Below are positions 60,601 to 64,000 of a DNA stretch of 64,000 nucleotides, one piece after another. This DNA is from Rhea pennata (lineage: Eukaryota; Chordata; Aves; Rheiformes; Rheidae): the NCBI RefSeq assembly GCF_028389875.1, contig NC_084682.1:1436001-1500000 (forward strand). Reading direction: 5' to 3'. Within the stretch, counting starts at the first letter, position 1. Each line of letters opens with the position of its first letter. The notes beneath the pieces are model-generated. The model was not told the DNA's origin. It ran no database searches and saw only the letters and a program-made list of their open reading frames with translations. A program made the position numbers and the translations under genes.

Positions 60601-63600
60601 TTTTGTCTTTGAAACTTAAAATATTTTTCAAGATGACTACCTGGAAAGATGCACCTGTGCAATTCACTTGCTTGATCCGAGCAACTTCGGATACAACTTT
60701 TAGGGCAGATTCTTTGAAAGTCAGAGTATGCTACAAAAAAGACACATGAGAGGAATGACGTGCTTTGGGGGAAACATATAGTCTATTTTCTACTGTAGGT
60801 AAATCAAAGATCATTTGCTTTTGTAGAATCCCTTTTACTTATCCAAGGGTTTGGCGGTTTTTGTTTGTTTTTTAGATATTTTACTCTGTTTATGAACCTT
60901 CTAAATGACTGTAGTGAAGTTGAAGATGAAAGTGCACAGACGGGTGGCAGGAAACGTGGAATGTCTCGAAGACTGGCTTCGCTACGCCACTGTACTGTTC
61001 TTGCTATGTCAAACTTACTCAATGCAAACGTGGACAGTGGCCTTATGCATTCAATAGGTAAAGCAGTTAGAGATAACTATGCATAAATGAATACACAATG
61101 AAGGCATTTGTCTTTAATCTCTGTTACATTTTCCTTAGTAGTTCTGTGGGTTTTTTATGTTTGTTTTTTTTTGTTTGTTTTTTAATCAGGCTTGGGCTAT
61201 CATAAAGACCTCCAAACAAGAGCTACATTCATGGAAGTCCTCACCAAAATTCTGCAGCAGGGAACAGAATTTGATACTTTAGCAGAAACTGTGCTAGCAG
61301 ATCGGTTTGAGAGATTGGTGGAGTTGGTTACAATGATGGGTGATCAGGGAGAGCTTCCTATTGCTATGGCTTTAGCCAATGTGGTGCCCTGTTCTCAGTG
61401 GGTATGTTGATTCGTGCTTCTTATTTATGTGTTGTTTTTAACATTAGATGCATTTTATTTGCTCCATCTCTGAAAATACTAAGACTTGAAATGAAAATCA
61501 GTGCAAACATTAAGATGTAATAATAGCCTGCTAAAGAGAGATTATACCTACTTTTCCTAATAATCTTTCTTGGTGTATTCCCTAAAAGTGTACTGAGTCT
61601 AATTGTTTGAGATCTTGATTACAAACTGCAGCTTGATAGTAAATTTTTAGTTAATATGTAGGAATATTTATTAATTTATTTTAATTTTATCTACAGGTAT
61701 CATAACGAATATATCTGTTTTGGCTGTTGTTTATTACAGACTGTGTGCTGTAATGCAGACAAATAGGACTGTGTTCTGAAAGTTTTTTAGTAAGGTGAAT
61801 TGGGCTTTGTTATAGAGCAGAATAACTGCTTATCTATCTGGATTATCCACTACAGATTTATATAATTGATATAATGGAAGAGATTTTAGACAAAAATAGC
61901 GAAAGAAAGAATTAAAAAGAGATTATGCATACTTAATTTGATATTCATGTGCAAGACTTCATAGCAAATTAGTGCAAGCTGCTGATGATTTTTTCCTAAT
62001 TTTTTTCTCCTAGTTACTCTGACACACTGCTAGTCAGACTAACATTTCATTATTTTCTTATAAGGATGAACTAGCTCGTGTCCTAGTCACACTCTTTGAT
62101 TCTCGGCACTTACTCTACCAGCTACTTTGGAATATGTTTTCAAAAGAAGTTGAATTAGCAGATTCCATGCAGACGCTCTTTCGAGGAAATAGCTTAGCCA
62201 GTAAAATAATGACTTTCTGTTTTAAGGTATGTTACCTGATCTTTTTCTTTGCTACAGATCATATGAATTACAGGAAAATATAATAATAATAATAATAGCC
62301 TGTCAAATCCTGTGGTGTTAAATACTTTTGATGTACTACTATACAAACAGAGATAGGGAGCTGAGTCAATCTTTTCTAAGCAAGAATGCTATCTGGTTAC
62401 TATGGAGATCAATACCAAAATTTAAAGTGACTTAGTTTTCTCTGAATTGTAATTGAAATTTAATAGAAATACAAGCATCTATGTTCTACAATATGTGTTT
62501 CTACACATGTTAACAGCTGTGTTCCAGAAGTGAGACTATAGTATAAAAACACTAGTTTTAGAGAAATGCCTTATGCTAAAACAAATCAAATGTTTTTGGC
62601 CCTAATAATGCATCTAGAGTTTTAGAGTATTTCTGTGGGTGCCTATTTTAATCTGGCCACATATACTGATTTTCTTTCTTCATAGGTGTATGGTGCTACA
62701 TATTTGCAGAAGCTTTTGGAACCTTTATTAAGGACTGTGATCACCTCCTCAGAATGGCAGCATGTTAGCTTTGAGGTGGATCCTACAAGGTTTGAGATAC
62801 AAGGGGGGAGGACATGCATTTATTTATAAACTTGTCTCCCAGTCATCTTAGATATAGGATTCCCTTCTTCTCATTGTGAATATTTTTCTCTCAATTTCAT
62901 ACTTTCCATTCCTTGCTTTGCCAGAGATATTCATTGTATCTGCAGTCCCTGTAGCCAGGGAGAATTGTACAGAGCTGTCCAACACAGGAGCTCACTTTAA
63001 GCTCTGAGAAAGTAAGGAAGAGAGAGAGTCATTGCTGTACTGCTATTCCTACTTACTACCTCCTACCTCTGTGTAGGCTGGAAATATGAGGATTTCTGGT
63101 AGTACCCAAGAGCATCTGCTTTAGGTCTTTGAATTAGTTACAGAAGAAAGGTACTGTGTGTGTGTTGTAATATTTTTGTCTCTCATGTCTCTTGAAGACT
63201 TGGATTTAGTAGCTGTTGTTCTCTCACTTTGAATTCTCTCTCTGTCTCTGGGAAAGCTTTCCATATTCTTTTAAATGGCTTACCAAAAGATGGAGTTCCT
63301 CTTAAAACTTTAACTCTCAAACGTCTATATCTGCTTCAAAAACTACTTTTGGAGAAACCATCATCAAATTGATAATGCAAATCTCTTGGAATATATGTGT
63401 ATGTCTTTTTATGGAATGATGTGCAAGAATCCCATTTGTAAGTTTTAAAACTATGTATAATATATTACATGGTTAAAATATTGATGGAATCTTTTGTGTA
63501 GAATTACTAATATTTCTATAGATTCCTATTTACTCTGGGAAATAATGTTATGACTGAACATACGGTTGCAACTAATAAGGTCTATCTGAATGCTGGCTGT

Positions 63601-63757
63601 ATACTTATGGGTCTGTTTCAGGCTGGAGCCTACAGAAAGCCTTGAGGAGAACCAGCGGAGTCTCTTGCAAATGACAGAAAAATTCTTTCATGCAATCATT
63701 AATTCTTCTTCGGAGTTCCCACCACAGCTTCGCAGTGTGTGCCATTGTTTGTACCAG
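21568..63757 (+). CDS. NF1: NF1 neurofibromin gene, coding exons 1-30 (3' part beyond window)
   Basis: Neurofibromin is a large cytosolic, membrane-recruited RAS GTPase-activating protein. It speeds GTP hydrolysis on RAS and is recruited by SPRED proteins. Thirty exons join without frame breaks into 1365 codons starting MAAHKPVEWVQAVV. The human full-length protein is about 2818-2839 residues, so roughly the first half is present. Regions by analogy with human: N-terminal alpha-solenoid (exons 1-14 and beyond), cysteine/serine-rich region (about 543-904), tubulin-binding region (about 1090-1192), and the start of the GAP-related domain (from about 1193) with the arginine finger at residue 1271. 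Exon phases match human throughout. The differences are -12 nt in exon 17 and -3 nt in exon 18. Introns 6 and 23 have GC donors. No premature stop or frameshift is seen, so the gene looks intact. Alternative exon 23a and the nested genes of the human locus lie downstream of the window. Introns not listed separately (5-10, 14, 18-28) hold nothing I recognise. Confidence 0.97.
29371..29510 (+). repeat. Diverged L3/CR1-like LINE 3' fragment
   Basis: TTTGGAACTTGTTGCCCTGG, then AATGTTGTGCAGGCCAAGCA, then TTAGACATTC follows the common amniote LINE phrase 'tggaactccttgccacaggatgttgtgaaggccaa'. It is decayed and has no clear end. Family assignment is from memory. Confidence 0.4.
30027..30886 (+). repeat. 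CR1 LINE, 5'-truncated, 3' end intact
   Basis: The segment follows the CR1 3' region in order. It runs from CTCACCGAGTCTGCAGATG, through GTTCTGGGCTGCATCACCAG (30300-30319), a diverged 'cctggaacagtgtgtccag' and GATGCAGCAGAAGGTCACTG (30447-30466), to AATAGGTTGCCCAGAGAAAT (30731-30750). It ends TCCAATCTAGACTTTTCTGTGATTCT, which matches the CR1 terminal repeat. Reading frames are broken and internal deletions are likely. CR1 is the dominant LINE of birds and reptiles, which supports the source assignment. Confidence 0.88.
31714..31875 (+). repeat. Minisatellite, six perfect 27-bp units
   Basis: Six head-to-tail units begin with AACCCTTTTGAG at 31714, 31741, 31768, 31795, 31822 and 31849, and each ends CTAGTTATTT. 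I see no difference between units. Perfect identity implies recent expansion or homogenisation. It lies deep in intron 1, far from splice sites. Confidence 0.97.
34030..34173 (+). CDS. NF1: NF1 exon 2, residues 21-68
   Basis: Reads LPIKASQQNTHTKVSTEHNK through to LKNVNNM. It follows TTTGTAG and precedes GTAAGT. The 144 nt are phase 0 at both ends, as in human. It belongs to the N-terminal alpha-solenoid. A25 and S26 replace the human TG pair. Confidence 0.96.
34174..36801 (+). other. NF1: NF1 intron 2 (2.6 kb)
   Basis: Donor GTAAGT; acceptor TTCTTCTTCTAG. The sequence is AT-rich with an 8-G run near 35306. I see no repeat family or exon in it. Confidence 0.85.
36802..36885 (+). CDS. NF1: NF1 exon 3, residues 69-96
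   Basis: Reads RIFGETAEKNLYLSQLIILD followed by TLEKCLAG. It is 84 nt, phase 0 at both ends, with donor GTGAGT. Almost identical to human. Confidence 0.96.
36886..39205 (+). other. NF1: NF1 intron 3 (2.3 kb)
   Basis: Donor GTGAGT; acceptor TTATTTTTAG. A very long pyrimidine tract ends in TTTAG at 37380. It resembles a strong acceptor but no matching exon and donor follow (see rejected). Otherwise AT-rich and featureless. Confidence 0.85.
39206..39396 (+). CDS. NF1: NF1 exon 4 (legacy 4a), residues 97-160
   Basis: Reads QPKDTMRLDETMLVKQLLPE and on to NNFNAVFSRIST, then ends AG|GTAAAT after two bases of codon 160. Length 191 nt equals human. HFIHTYREGNQ replaces the human HFLHTCREGNQ. Confidence 0.96.
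39397..41672 (+). other. NF1: NF1 intron 4 (2.3 kb)
   Basis: Donor GTAAAT; acceptor CCTATTTTTAG. AT-rich with a short TATATATATA run near 39640. An 81-codon open frame at 40048-40293 has no recognisable product. Nothing else seen. Confidence 0.85.
41673..41779 (+). CDS. NF1: NF1 exon 5 (legacy 4b), residues 160-196
   Basis: Completes codon 160 and reads LQELTVCSEDNADVHDIELL, then QYISVDCSKLKRLLQ. It ends one base into codon 196. 107 nt as in human; donor GTATGA. The following intron is only 265 bp. Confidence 0.96.
42045..42112 (+). CDS. NF1: NF1 exon 6 (legacy 4c), residues 196-218
   Basis: Reads ETVFKFKALKKVAQLAVINS followed by LEK. 68 nt, equal to human. The acceptor is TACCTTTGCAG. The donor is AAG|GCAAGT, so intron 6 (42113-42352) is of GC-AG type. 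The boundary is fixed by protein homology and by the in-frame join to exon 7. Confidence 0.95.
42353..42428 (+). CDS. NF1: NF1 exon 7 (legacy 5), residues 219-244
   Basis: Reads AFWNWVENYPDEFTKLYQTP followed by QTDMA plus one base. 76 nt; acceptor GTTATCTGCAG, donor GTAAGG. T replaces human I at LYQ(I/T)P. Confidence 0.96.
42968..43125 (+). CDS. NF1: NF1 exon 8 (legacy 6), residues 244-296
   Basis: Reads DCAEKLFDLVDGFAESTKRK and on to DVVEETKMNK. 158 nt; acceptor TTTATGCAG, donor GTAAGA. The last ten residues differ a little from human (VVEETKMNK against VVDENNMNK). Confidence 0.96.
43787..43960 (+). CDS. NF1: NF1 exon 9 (legacy 7), residues 297-354
   Basis: Reads KLFLDNLRKALAGHSGSRQL and on to LLVQSMVVDLK. 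174 nt, phase 0 at both ends, acceptor TTTGCAG. The donor AAG|GTAAAA runs directly into a 22-nt poly-A tract. Confidence 0.96.
43963..43984. repeat. 22-nt poly-A immediately after the exon 9 donor
   Basis: The A run begins at intron position +3 of intron 9 and replaces the usual GTAAGT extension. A slippage-prone homopolymer here leaves base pairing with U1 dependent on A residues only. Confidence 0.9.
44478..44600 (+). CDS. NF1: NF1 exon 10 (legacy 8), residues 355-395
   Basis: Reads NLLFNPSKPFSRGNQNADVD and on to FRINPRNNQHFK. 123 nt, phase 0 at both ends, acceptor TATGTATAG, donor GTGAGA. Confidence 0.96.
44904..44978 (+). CDS. NF1: NF1 exon 11 (legacy 9), residues 396-420
   Basis: Reads ICLAQNSPSTFHYVLVNSLH followed by RIITN, identical to human as remembered. 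75 nt, acceptor TTTGTTGTAG, donor GTAAGT. Confidence 0.96.
44979..46255 (+). other. NF1: NF1 intron 11 (1.3 kb)
   Basis: In human this intron carries a brain-enriched 30-bp alternative exon (9a/9br). I found no convincing 30-bp splice-flanked unit here. A 21-bp in-frame unit before a strong GTAAGT at 45789 is weak (see findings). At 45330-45420 a minus-strand SINE-like phrase is possible. Confidence 0.6.
46256..46387 (+). CDS. NF1: NF1 exon 12 (legacy 10a), residues 421-464
   Basis: Reads SALDWWPKIDAVYCHSMELR and on to GCGAHPAIRMTP. 132 nt, phase 0 at both ends, acceptor TAATTCTAG, donor GTAAGA. Phase 0 lets it splice in frame to the 45-bp candidate exon at 47311. Confidence 0.96.
47311..47355 (+). 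CDS. NF1: Candidate alternative NF1 exon, probably 10a-2 (45 bp, 15 residues)
   Basis: A 45-nt segment lies between CATGGTCAG and a consensus donor GTAAGT. It is phase 0 on both sides, so it fits in frame between exons 12 and 13. It reads MPTSHCFAWQWASVA, a fairly hydrophobic stretch. A minor human NF1 splice form with a 45-bp exon 10a-2 between legacy exons 10a and 10b, said to add a membrane segment, is known. Place, length, phase and hydrophobic character all agree. I do not remember the human peptide well enough to compare residues, so orthology is inference. Confidence 0.6.
47482..47830 (-). repeat. CR1-like LINE 3' fragment, decayed
   Basis: ATATAGGACTGGAAGAGACG at the start, TTCTAATTTCCAGCCTAAAT near 47680 and CTTGTTCTTGTGCCAATGTT near 47720 follow the reverse complement of an old CR1 3' end ('ataggactggaagggacc', 'taatgtccaacctaaa', 'gcttcttgtcctat'). 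Edges are approximate. Confidence 0.55.
49421..49555 (+). CDS. NF1: NF1 exon 13 (legacy 10b), residues 465-509
   Basis: Reads SLTFKEKMTSLKFKEKPTDL and on to LIHADPKLLLC. 135 nt, phase 0 at both ends, acceptor CTCCTGTTAG, donor GTAAGT. Confidence 0.96.
49556..50526 (+). other. NF1: NF1 intron 13 (1.0 kb)
   Basis: Donor GTAAGT; acceptor TTTTTCTATTTAG. Purine-rich around 49780-49950. No exon or repeat family recognised. Confidence 0.85.
50527..50640 (+). CDS. NF1: NF1 exon 14 (legacy 10c), residues 510-547
   Basis: Reads NPRKQGPETQGSTAELITGL and on to SSMPDIAQEAME. 114 nt, phase 0 at both ends, acceptor CTATTTAG, donor GTAAGG. Confidence 0.96.
51340..51419 (+). CDS. NF1: NF1 exon 15 (legacy 11), residues 548-574
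   Basis: Reads ALLVLHQLDSIDLWNPDAPI followed by ETFWEI plus AG. 80 nt, donor GTATGT. It opens the cysteine/serine-rich region by analogy with human. Confidence 0.96.
51420..52728 (+). other. NF1: NF1 intron 15 (1.3 kb)
   Basis: Donor GTATGT; acceptor TTTTGCTGCAG. AT-rich, with no repeat family or extra exon recognised. Confidence 0.85.
52729..52852 (+). CDS. NF1: NF1 exon 16 (legacy 12a), residues 574-615
   Basis: Completes S574 and reads QMLFYICKKLTSHQMLSSTE, then ILKWLREILICRNKFLLKNK. 124 nt; acceptor GCTGCAG, donor GTAAGT. Cysteines of the CICRxK-type stretch are kept. Confidence 0.96.
52853..54721 (+). other. NF1: NF1 intron 16 (1.9 kb)
   Basis: Donor GTAAGT; acceptor GTCTCCTTACAG. AT-rich. 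No extra exon or repeat family recognised. Confidence 0.85.
54722..54865 (+). CDS. NF1: NF1 exon 17 (legacy 12b), residues 616-663, shorter than human
   Basis: Reads QSDRSSCHFLFLYDVSGGGT, then SQISLDHEEMIRCTPG and ATLRKGKGNSSI. It is 144 nt against 156 in human. The loop YGVGCDIPSSGNTSQ is cut to YDVSGGGTSQ (-5 residues) and one Cys is gained before TPG. Acceptor TCCTTACAG, donor GTAAGT. The region is cysteine/serine-rich and the loss removes a cysteine while the insertion adds one. Confidence 0.94.
54866..55963 (+). other. NF1: NF1 intron 17 (1.1 kb)
   Basis: Donor GTAAGT; acceptor TGTTTCCCAAG, an AAG rather than CAG/TAG end. AT-rich, nothing else recognised. Confidence 0.85.
55964..56210 (+). 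CDS. NF1: NF1 exon 18 (legacy 13), residues 664-746
   Basis: Reads ESTAGCSGTPICRQAQTKLE and on to FMEFASVSNMMST plus one base. 247 nt, 3 less than human because GTPPIC has become GTPIC. The acceptor ends AAG; the frame and the length bookkeeping both support this start over the nearby AG sites. Donor GTAAGA. Confidence 0.94.
56295..56328. repeat. Interrupted poly-T tract in intron 18
   Basis: T12, ATTA, T18 within the 339-bp intron between exons 18 and 19. Likely length-variable. It lies over 200 bp before the exon 19 acceptor. Confidence 0.85.
56550..56623 (+). CDS. NF1: NF1 exon 19 (legacy 14), residues 746-770
   Basis: Completes G746 and reads RAALQKRVMALLRRIEHPTA followed by GNTE. 74 nt; acceptor CCTTTGTAG, donor GTAAAC. 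Followed by the shortest intron found, 103 bp. Confidence 0.96.
56727..56810 (+). CDS. NF1: NF1 exon 20 (legacy 15), residues 771-798
   Basis: Reads AWEDTHAKWEQATKLILNYP followed by KTKMEDGQ. 84 nt, phase 0 at both ends; acceptor TTATTTTAG, donor GTGACT (weak). Confidence 0.95.
57453..57893 (+). CDS. NF1: NF1 exon 21 (legacy 16), residues 799-945
   Basis: The largest exon in the window, 441 nt as in human. Reads VTESLHKTIVKRRMSHVSGG, through FLCALGGVCLQHRSNAGLAT and SERKGSMIS-like NERKGSMIS, to NTISKFFDSQGQ. It ends the cysteine/serine-rich region. Acceptor TTCTTTTTCAG, donor GTAAAG. Confidence 0.97.
58314..58453 (+). CDS. NF1: NF1 exon 22 (legacy 17), residues 946-992
   Basis: Reads VLLTETNTQFVEQTIAIMKN and on to IETMMLNLV plus AG. 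140 nt; acceptor TTTCCTGTAG, donor GTAAGA. Confidence 0.96.
59005..59127 (+). CDS. NF1: NF1 exon 23 (legacy 18), residues 992-1033
   Basis: Reads YVRVLGNLVHAIQIKTKLCQ and on to RRDDLSFCQEMKF plus AG. 123 nt as in human. The acceptor is TTTTCTTCAG. The donor is TTTAG|GCAAGT, so intron 23 (59128-59536) is GC-AG. Read-through would stop after 12 more codons. Confidence 0.95.
59537..59620 (+). CDS. NF1: NF1 exon 24 (legacy 19a), residues 1033-1061
   Basis: Reads NKMVEYLTDWVMGTSNQATD followed by EDVKCLT plus AG. 84 nt; acceptor CTTAAACAG, donor GTTAGA (weak). A TTG/TGT repeat sits about 30 bp upstream of the acceptor. Confidence 0.95.
60228..60344 (+). CDS. NF1: NF1 exon 25 (legacy 19b), residues 1061-1100
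   Basis: Reads DLDQASMEAVVSLLAGLPLQ followed by PEEGDGVELMEAKSQLFL plus AA. 117 nt; acceptor CATTTCAG, donor GTAAAT. Unspliced read-through meets TAA at once. Starts the tubulin-binding region by analogy with human. Confidence 0.96.
60876..61057 (+). CDS. NF1: NF1 exon 26 (legacy 20), residues 1100-1161
   Basis: Reads YFTLFMNLLNDCSEVEDESA and on to NVDSGLMHSI plus one base. 182 nt; acceptor GTTTTTTAG, donor GTAAAG. Includes the basic stretch GGRKRGMSRR. Followed by a 132-bp intron. Confidence 0.96.
61190..61401 (+). CDS. NF1: NF1 exon 27 (legacy 21), residues 1161-1231
   Basis: Reads LGYHKDLQTRATFMEVLTKI and on to IAMALANVVPCSQW. 212 nt; acceptor TTAATCAG, donor GTATGT. It crosses from the tubulin-binding region into the RAS-GAP related domain (LADRFERLVELVTMMGDQGE). 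Confidence 0.97.
62065..62226 (+). CDS. NF1: NF1 exon 28 (legacy 22), residues 1232-1285, with the arginine finger
   Basis: Reads DELARVLVTLFDSRHLLYQL and on to LFRGNSLASKIMTFCFK. 162 nt, phase 0 at both ends; acceptor TTCTTATAAG, donor GTATGT. CGA at 62182-62184 codes Arg1271, equal to human Arg1276, the arginine finger inserted into the RAS active site. The catalytic residue is intact. Confidence 0.97.
62686..62789 (+). CDS. NF1: NF1 exon 29 (legacy 23.1), residues 1286-1320
   Basis: Reads VYGATYLQKLLEPLLRTVIT and SSEWQHVSFEVDPT plus AG. 104 nt; acceptor TTCTTCATAG. The donor GTTTGA is far from consensus. Part of the GAP domain. Confidence 0.95.
62790..63621 (+). other. NF1: NF1 intron 29 (0.8 kb)
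   Basis: Donor GTTTGA (weak), acceptor TCTGTTTCAG. No recognised repeat or extra exon. Confidence 0.8.
63622..63757 (+). CDS. NF1: NF1 exon 30 (legacy 23.2), residues 1320-1365
   Basis: Reads LEPTESLEENQRSLLQMTEK and on to SEFPPQLRSVCHCLYQ. 136 nt; acceptor CTGTTTCAG, donor GTACGC. It ends inside the GAP domain; the remaining GAP exons, including the alternative 23a, lie past the window. Confidence 0.97.
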
Positions 63758-64000
63758 GTACGCCTGAGGGAAGGTTTAGATCTTCAGAGCCTAATTTTTG
63801 TTGTTGAAGTAATTAAAAACAAACCAAAAAAAAATCAAACTTTTGGTTTTGGTTTTACTGTTTTGGCAGTTTGCAGCTTGGTCCAGTAGTGGGAGTATAG
63901 TGGGCATATCTTAAAGACAGTTTTCAGAGGTCTGGTAAACAACAGAATCTAAGCTTTGGAGTGTACCTGTGTTTTAGGGTTTAGGTTGGCCGTCAGGAGG
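63758..64000 (+). other. NF1: Start of NF1 intron 30 (cut by window end)
   Basis: Begins GTACGC. Contains an A-rich stretch near 63818-63835 that is open in frame by chance. No exon seen before the window ends. Confidence 0.85.

Overview
The window is vertebrate nuclear DNA. It carries the 5' part of one large gene, NF1 (neurofibromin, the RAS GTPase-activating protein), on the + strand. Thirty coding exons can be placed from 21568 to 63757. Each is identified by its protein reading, correct phase and flanking splice sites, and 28 of the 30 equal the human exon length (recalled, not looked up). The window stops just inside intron 30, so the gene is cut within its GAP-related domain. Together the exons give 4095 nt, or 1365 codons. 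A bird is the most likely source, and a reptile is less likely. The reasons are a 3'-intact but decayed CR1 LINE in intron 1, further CR1-like fragments, compact introns (intron 1 is about 12.4 kb) and a very low load of recent repeats. I cannot name the species.

Layout. 1-705: a possible 3' end of an unidentified upstream gene, with an open frame, a stop at 660-662 and AATAAA at 699-704. 705-21040: AT-rich intergenic DNA with no gene I can support; it holds decayed CORE-SINE (MIR-like) remnants, homopolymer tracts and small tandem duplications. 21090-22160: a strong CpG island with the NF1 promoter (five GCGCAGGCGC NRF1-like sites, a GC box, ETS and YY1 motifs), a leader with two very short upstream ORFs, and exon 1. 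21628-34029: intron 1, with CR1 fragments and a perfect 27-bp minisatellite. 34030-63757: exons 2-30, with introns from 103 bp to 3.0 kb.

Domain view. Exons 1-14 encode the N-terminal alpha-solenoid. Exons 15-21 cover the cysteine/serine-rich region. Exons 25-27 cover the tubulin-binding region. Exons 27-30 start the RAS-GAP domain, and the catalytic arginine finger is in exon 28. Exons 17 and 18 differ in length from human by -12 and -3 nt, both in frame.

Most notable observations: a 45-bp in-frame exon candidate in intron 12 with the size and place of the reported human alternative exon 10a-2; two introns with GC rather than GT donors (introns 6 and 23); and tandem upstream ORFs joined by TGATG in the NF1 leader.
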